DNA of 64,000 nucleotides. It comes from Chitinophaga sp. Its GTDB lineage: Bacteria > Bacteroidota > Bacteroidia > Chitinophagales > Chitinophagaceae. Below are positions 62,080-64,000 of this stretch, one piece after another (position 1 is the stretch's first letter; every line of letters begins with the position of its first letter). Under the pieces are notes generated by a model. It made no database searches. It was not told the DNA's origin and saw only the letters and a program-made list of their open reading frames with translations. The position numbers and the translations under genes are program-made. The stretch covers positions 496,001-560,000 of the forward strand of contig NZ_JAGHZS010000001.1 of the NCBI RefSeq assembly GCF_017745275.1. Reading direction: 5' to 3'.

Positions 62080-62109
62080 TTGATTTTATGGAGGTAAAAC
62101 TTATCTTTG
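62080..62109 (+). promoter_or_regulatory. Complete Bacteroidota promoter before the toxin-antitoxin-like operon
   Basis: TTG at 62080-62082, 19-base spacer, and TATCTTTG at 62102-62109 reproduce the TTG-N19-TAnnTTTG arrangement exactly. Transcription would start near 62116, downstream of the ATG at 62088 that opens the longest frame, so translation must begin at a later ATG. Confidence 0.7.
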
Positions 62110-62147
62110 TTTCTGGCAACAAATCGAACCAGGATGGATTATATTCT

Positions 62148-62636
62148 ATGAAATATAGCCATACCAACATGACAGAGTACGCACGCATCCAGGATTACTG
62201 GCACAATTATTCCGTACTGGAAACTTTTTTCAGCAACAATGTGGAGGACCTTAAAACTGATTATTGGGGAGCCATTAAAATTACGGAAGCTATTTCCAGC
62301 ACTATGGAGGAAGCAGACAGGTTTGATTACACACTGCACACTTGCTGTAATGACAGCGGTTGTGATTTACAGTTTATCTTTCAACCCCTGTACAATAGCG
62401 AGTATCAACTCACTCCCCTTCAAAAAAGCAAAGGAAAAATAAGACGAAGTTGGTTAAGGTTATATGCCTTGCGGCTGGACAATGATTGTTTTATCGTTAC
62501 CGGTGGAAGCATTAAACTAACACCCGATATGCGACCAATACATTTACAGGAAGAATTACGAAAGCTTGAACGAGCTAAGGTCTTTCTTCAATCAAAGGAT
62601 GTTTATGATACGGAAGATTTAAACTCAATATTATGA
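62148..62636 (+). CDS. Putative toxin-like protein of a two-gene module
   Basis: A protein I do not recognise, 162 residues from ATG 62148 (182 if counted from 62088, which lies upstream of the predicted transcription start). It begins MKYSHTNMTEYARIQDYW; the C-terminal part has RLYALRLDNDCFIVTGGSIKLTP followed by a helical HLQEELRKLERAKVFL, resembling a RelE/HigB-like nuclease beta-sheet plus helix but larger than usual. Paired with an HTH gene overlapping by 4 bases (ATGA), gene order toxin-first as in higBA. A toxin role is inference. Confidence 0.6.
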   Translation: MKYSHTNMTEYARIQDYWHNYSVLETFFSNNVEDLKTDYWGAIKITEAISSTMEEADRFDYTLHTCCNDSGCDLQFIFQPLYNSEYQLTPLQKSKGKIRRSWLRLYALRLDNDCFIVTGGSIKLTPDMRPIHLQEELRKLERAKVFLQSKDVYDTEDLNSIL

Positions 62637-63028
62637 AGACTATCAATGTAAAAGCCAGGAAAATACTGGCTGAAATGACAAAAGGGCAAACGCCGTTAAT
62701 TGAAGAAATCAGTGCACGGGTAGCTTATCGTGCAGCAAACAAAGCGTGGTTAGATAAATCCGGCGCTATCATTTGCGCGATCCTCACTGTGCTGCGTACA
62801 ACCGGGATGACCAAACCAGAACTGGCTGAAAAGGCAGGTTTAACGCTGGAAGAGCTTACTCAGATATTGAAGGGTGGCGTGTATGGTGTGAACTTCACCC
62901 TGCAAACCATCACTAAATTTGAAGCGGCATTGGGTATTAATTTAATCTTCATACCAGATGAACCAGAGGTGATAAATGTTGTCCTGAAAAGCCAGGAACA
63001 ACCTGCACCGGAACCAGAAGTTGTTTAA
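62633..63028 (+). CDS. HTH (XRE-type) antitoxin-like regulator
   Basis: A 131-residue protein with a helix-turn-helix at about residues 60-95 (MTKPELAEKAGLTLEELTQILKGG). Upstream helical region residues 15-50 (ISARVAYRAANKAWLDKSG) and a proline/glutamate-rich tail (EQPAPEPEVV). It overlaps the upstream gene by the ATGA junction, indicating co-expression. It probably neutralises the upstream protein and represses their shared promoter. Confidence 0.7.
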   Translation: MKTINVKARKILAEMTKGQTPLIEEISARVAYRAANKAWLDKSGAIICAILTVLRTTGMTKPELAEKAGLTLEELTQILKGGVYGVNFTLQTITKFEAALGINLIFIPDEPEVINVVLKSQEQPAPEPEVV

Positions 63029-63234
63029 TAACACCTGTACTTTCTACTATCACCCCCTTTGTGTTTTCCTACTATTGTTACCCACTCTCCTCAAACTTAA
63101 TCTTGCTCCTACGCAGGAAAATTGATATATTAGCGATATTCAAAGATCCGGAAACTGGCATCTGACACATATGTGCGCTGATTTCTCATCGCCATAAATG
63201 TACAACACGCGAACCTTAAATCGATTTTTACTGT

Positions 63235-64000
63235 ATGCATCTACCATCATTGATCATTGACCTGGCATTAATTCTAGGAGCGGCAGGCGTTATTACTTTA
63301 TTATTCAGACGGCTGAAACAGCCAATGGTGCTAGGGTACATCATCGCGGGCTTTTTAGTAGGCCCGAACTTTCATTTATTTCCTACCATCGGAGATGCAG
63401 CGGGCATAAAAACATGGTCCGAAATCGGCGTAATATTTCTTTTGTTTTCGTTAGGACTGGAATTTAGTTTCAAAAAACTAATGCGTGTGGGAGGCACCGC
63501 TACCATCACCGCATTTGTGGAAATTGCCTGTATTACCGTAGCCGGTTATTTTACCGGTCAACTGATGGGCTGGAGCTTTATGGACAGCCTGTTCCTCGGC
63601 GGTTTGCTCGCCAGTTCCTCTACTACCATTATCATACGTGCCTTTGAAGAACTGGGCATCAAGAAAAAACCCTTTACCAAAATTGTATTCGGCGTACTGG
63701 TGATAGAAGACATTGTAGTCATCCTCATGATGGTGCTCTTGTCTACCATGGCGGTGAGCCGGCAGTTTGAAGGCACCGAAATGTTATTTACCATTGCCAA
63801 ACTGATGTTCTTCCTGGCGATCTGGTTTCTCGCAGGCATCTTCCTGCTTCCTACTTTTCTCCGCAAAATGGAAAAGCATATGAATGGAGAAACCCTGCTG
63901 ATATTAAGTATCGCCCTTTGTTTAGGTATGGTAATCCTGGCCACCAAAGTAGGTTTCTCTGCGGAACTGGGTGCGTTCATCATGGGCTCTATCATCGCAG
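63235..64000 (+). CDS. CPA2 family cation:proton antiporter (N-terminal part)
   Basis: The frame opens at ATG 63235 and runs off the right edge (255 codons visible). It contains six or more hydrophobic helices and CPA2-family landmarks: RRLKQPMVLGYIIAGFLVGP, the core SEIGVIFLLFSLGLEFSFKKL, LLASSSTTIIIRAFEELG and VLVIEDIVVILMMVLL with the conserved acidic residues. Such KefB/Nha-type transporters exchange K+ or Na+ for H+. The C-terminus, where a TrkA-N or regulatory domain would be, is outside the window. Confidence 0.9.
   Translation, partial: MHLPSLIIDLALILGAAGVITLLFRRLKQPMVLGYIIAGFLVGPNFHLFPTIGDAAGIKTWSEIGVIFLLFSLGLEFSFKKLMRVGGTATITAFVEIACITVAGYFTGQLMGWSFMDSLFLGGLLASSSTTIIIRAFEELGIKKKPFTKIVFGVLVIEDIVVILMMVLLSTMAVSRQFEGTEMLFTIAKLMFFLAIWFLAGIFLLPTFLRKMEKHMNGETLLILSIALCLGMVILATKVGFSAELGAFIMGSIIA

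Overview
The window looks like a chromosomal segment of a soil-type Bacteroidota, most likely the family Chitinophagaceae (a Chitinophaga-like genome). This is inferred from a SusC/SusD polysaccharide utilisation locus with a hybrid two-component regulator, many secreted glycosidases and a sulfatase, AraC and LytTR regulators, and repeated promoter boxes of the Bacteroidota type TAnnTTTG. No rRNA, tRNA, transposase, phage gene or CRISPR array was seen. Both ends cut genes: a YceI-like protein at the left and a CPA2 antiporter at the right.

Layout. 1-5973: YceI-like fragment; asparaginase and aspartate 4-decarboxylase operon; AraC regulator with an SRPBCC protein; divergent aldo/keto reductase. 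6069-13710: secreted sulfatase; a phospholipase C-like protein with a possible C-terminal barrel; a LytS/LytTR-type pair; a TIM-barrel isomerase with a Gfo/Idh/MocA oxidoreductase. 13957-25189: a GrpE-like mini-protein and a large divergent Hsp70, facing a five-gene minus-strand run (GAF protein, CrtI-like oxidoreductase, YeiH-type transporter, and two paralogous membrane proteins of unknown function). 25430-46697: mostly housekeeping and accessory genes (DUF1579, two AraC regulators, FAD monooxygenase, PfkB kinase, VIT transporter, giant AsmA-like protein, topoisomerase III, SDR, DUF1348 and TetR genes with matching operators, RpiA, GH95 fucosidase, YihY, heptad-repeat protein, tautomerase, cupin, LysR). 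46748-61946: a polysaccharide utilisation locus (GH43, GH2, GH127, SusC, SusD, DUF3823) with a divergent sensor and response regulator encoded by two overlapping genes instead of one. 62148-64000: a toxin-antitoxin-like pair and the start of a CPA2 antiporter.

The most striking non-coding signal is a family of long intergenic palindromes. Class I copies (six full, one half) have arms built from tandem heptamers of the form NNAAAGC around a common core beginning AGCTATT. Class II copies (two) have a TAGC/GCAGCG stem and a shared loop. They sit at convergent, tandem and divergent junctions, and in several cases supply the last codons and stop codon of adjacent genes. The strongest protein-level candidate for an undescribed system is the GrpE-like/Hsp70 pair with the adjacent membrane-anchored paralogues.
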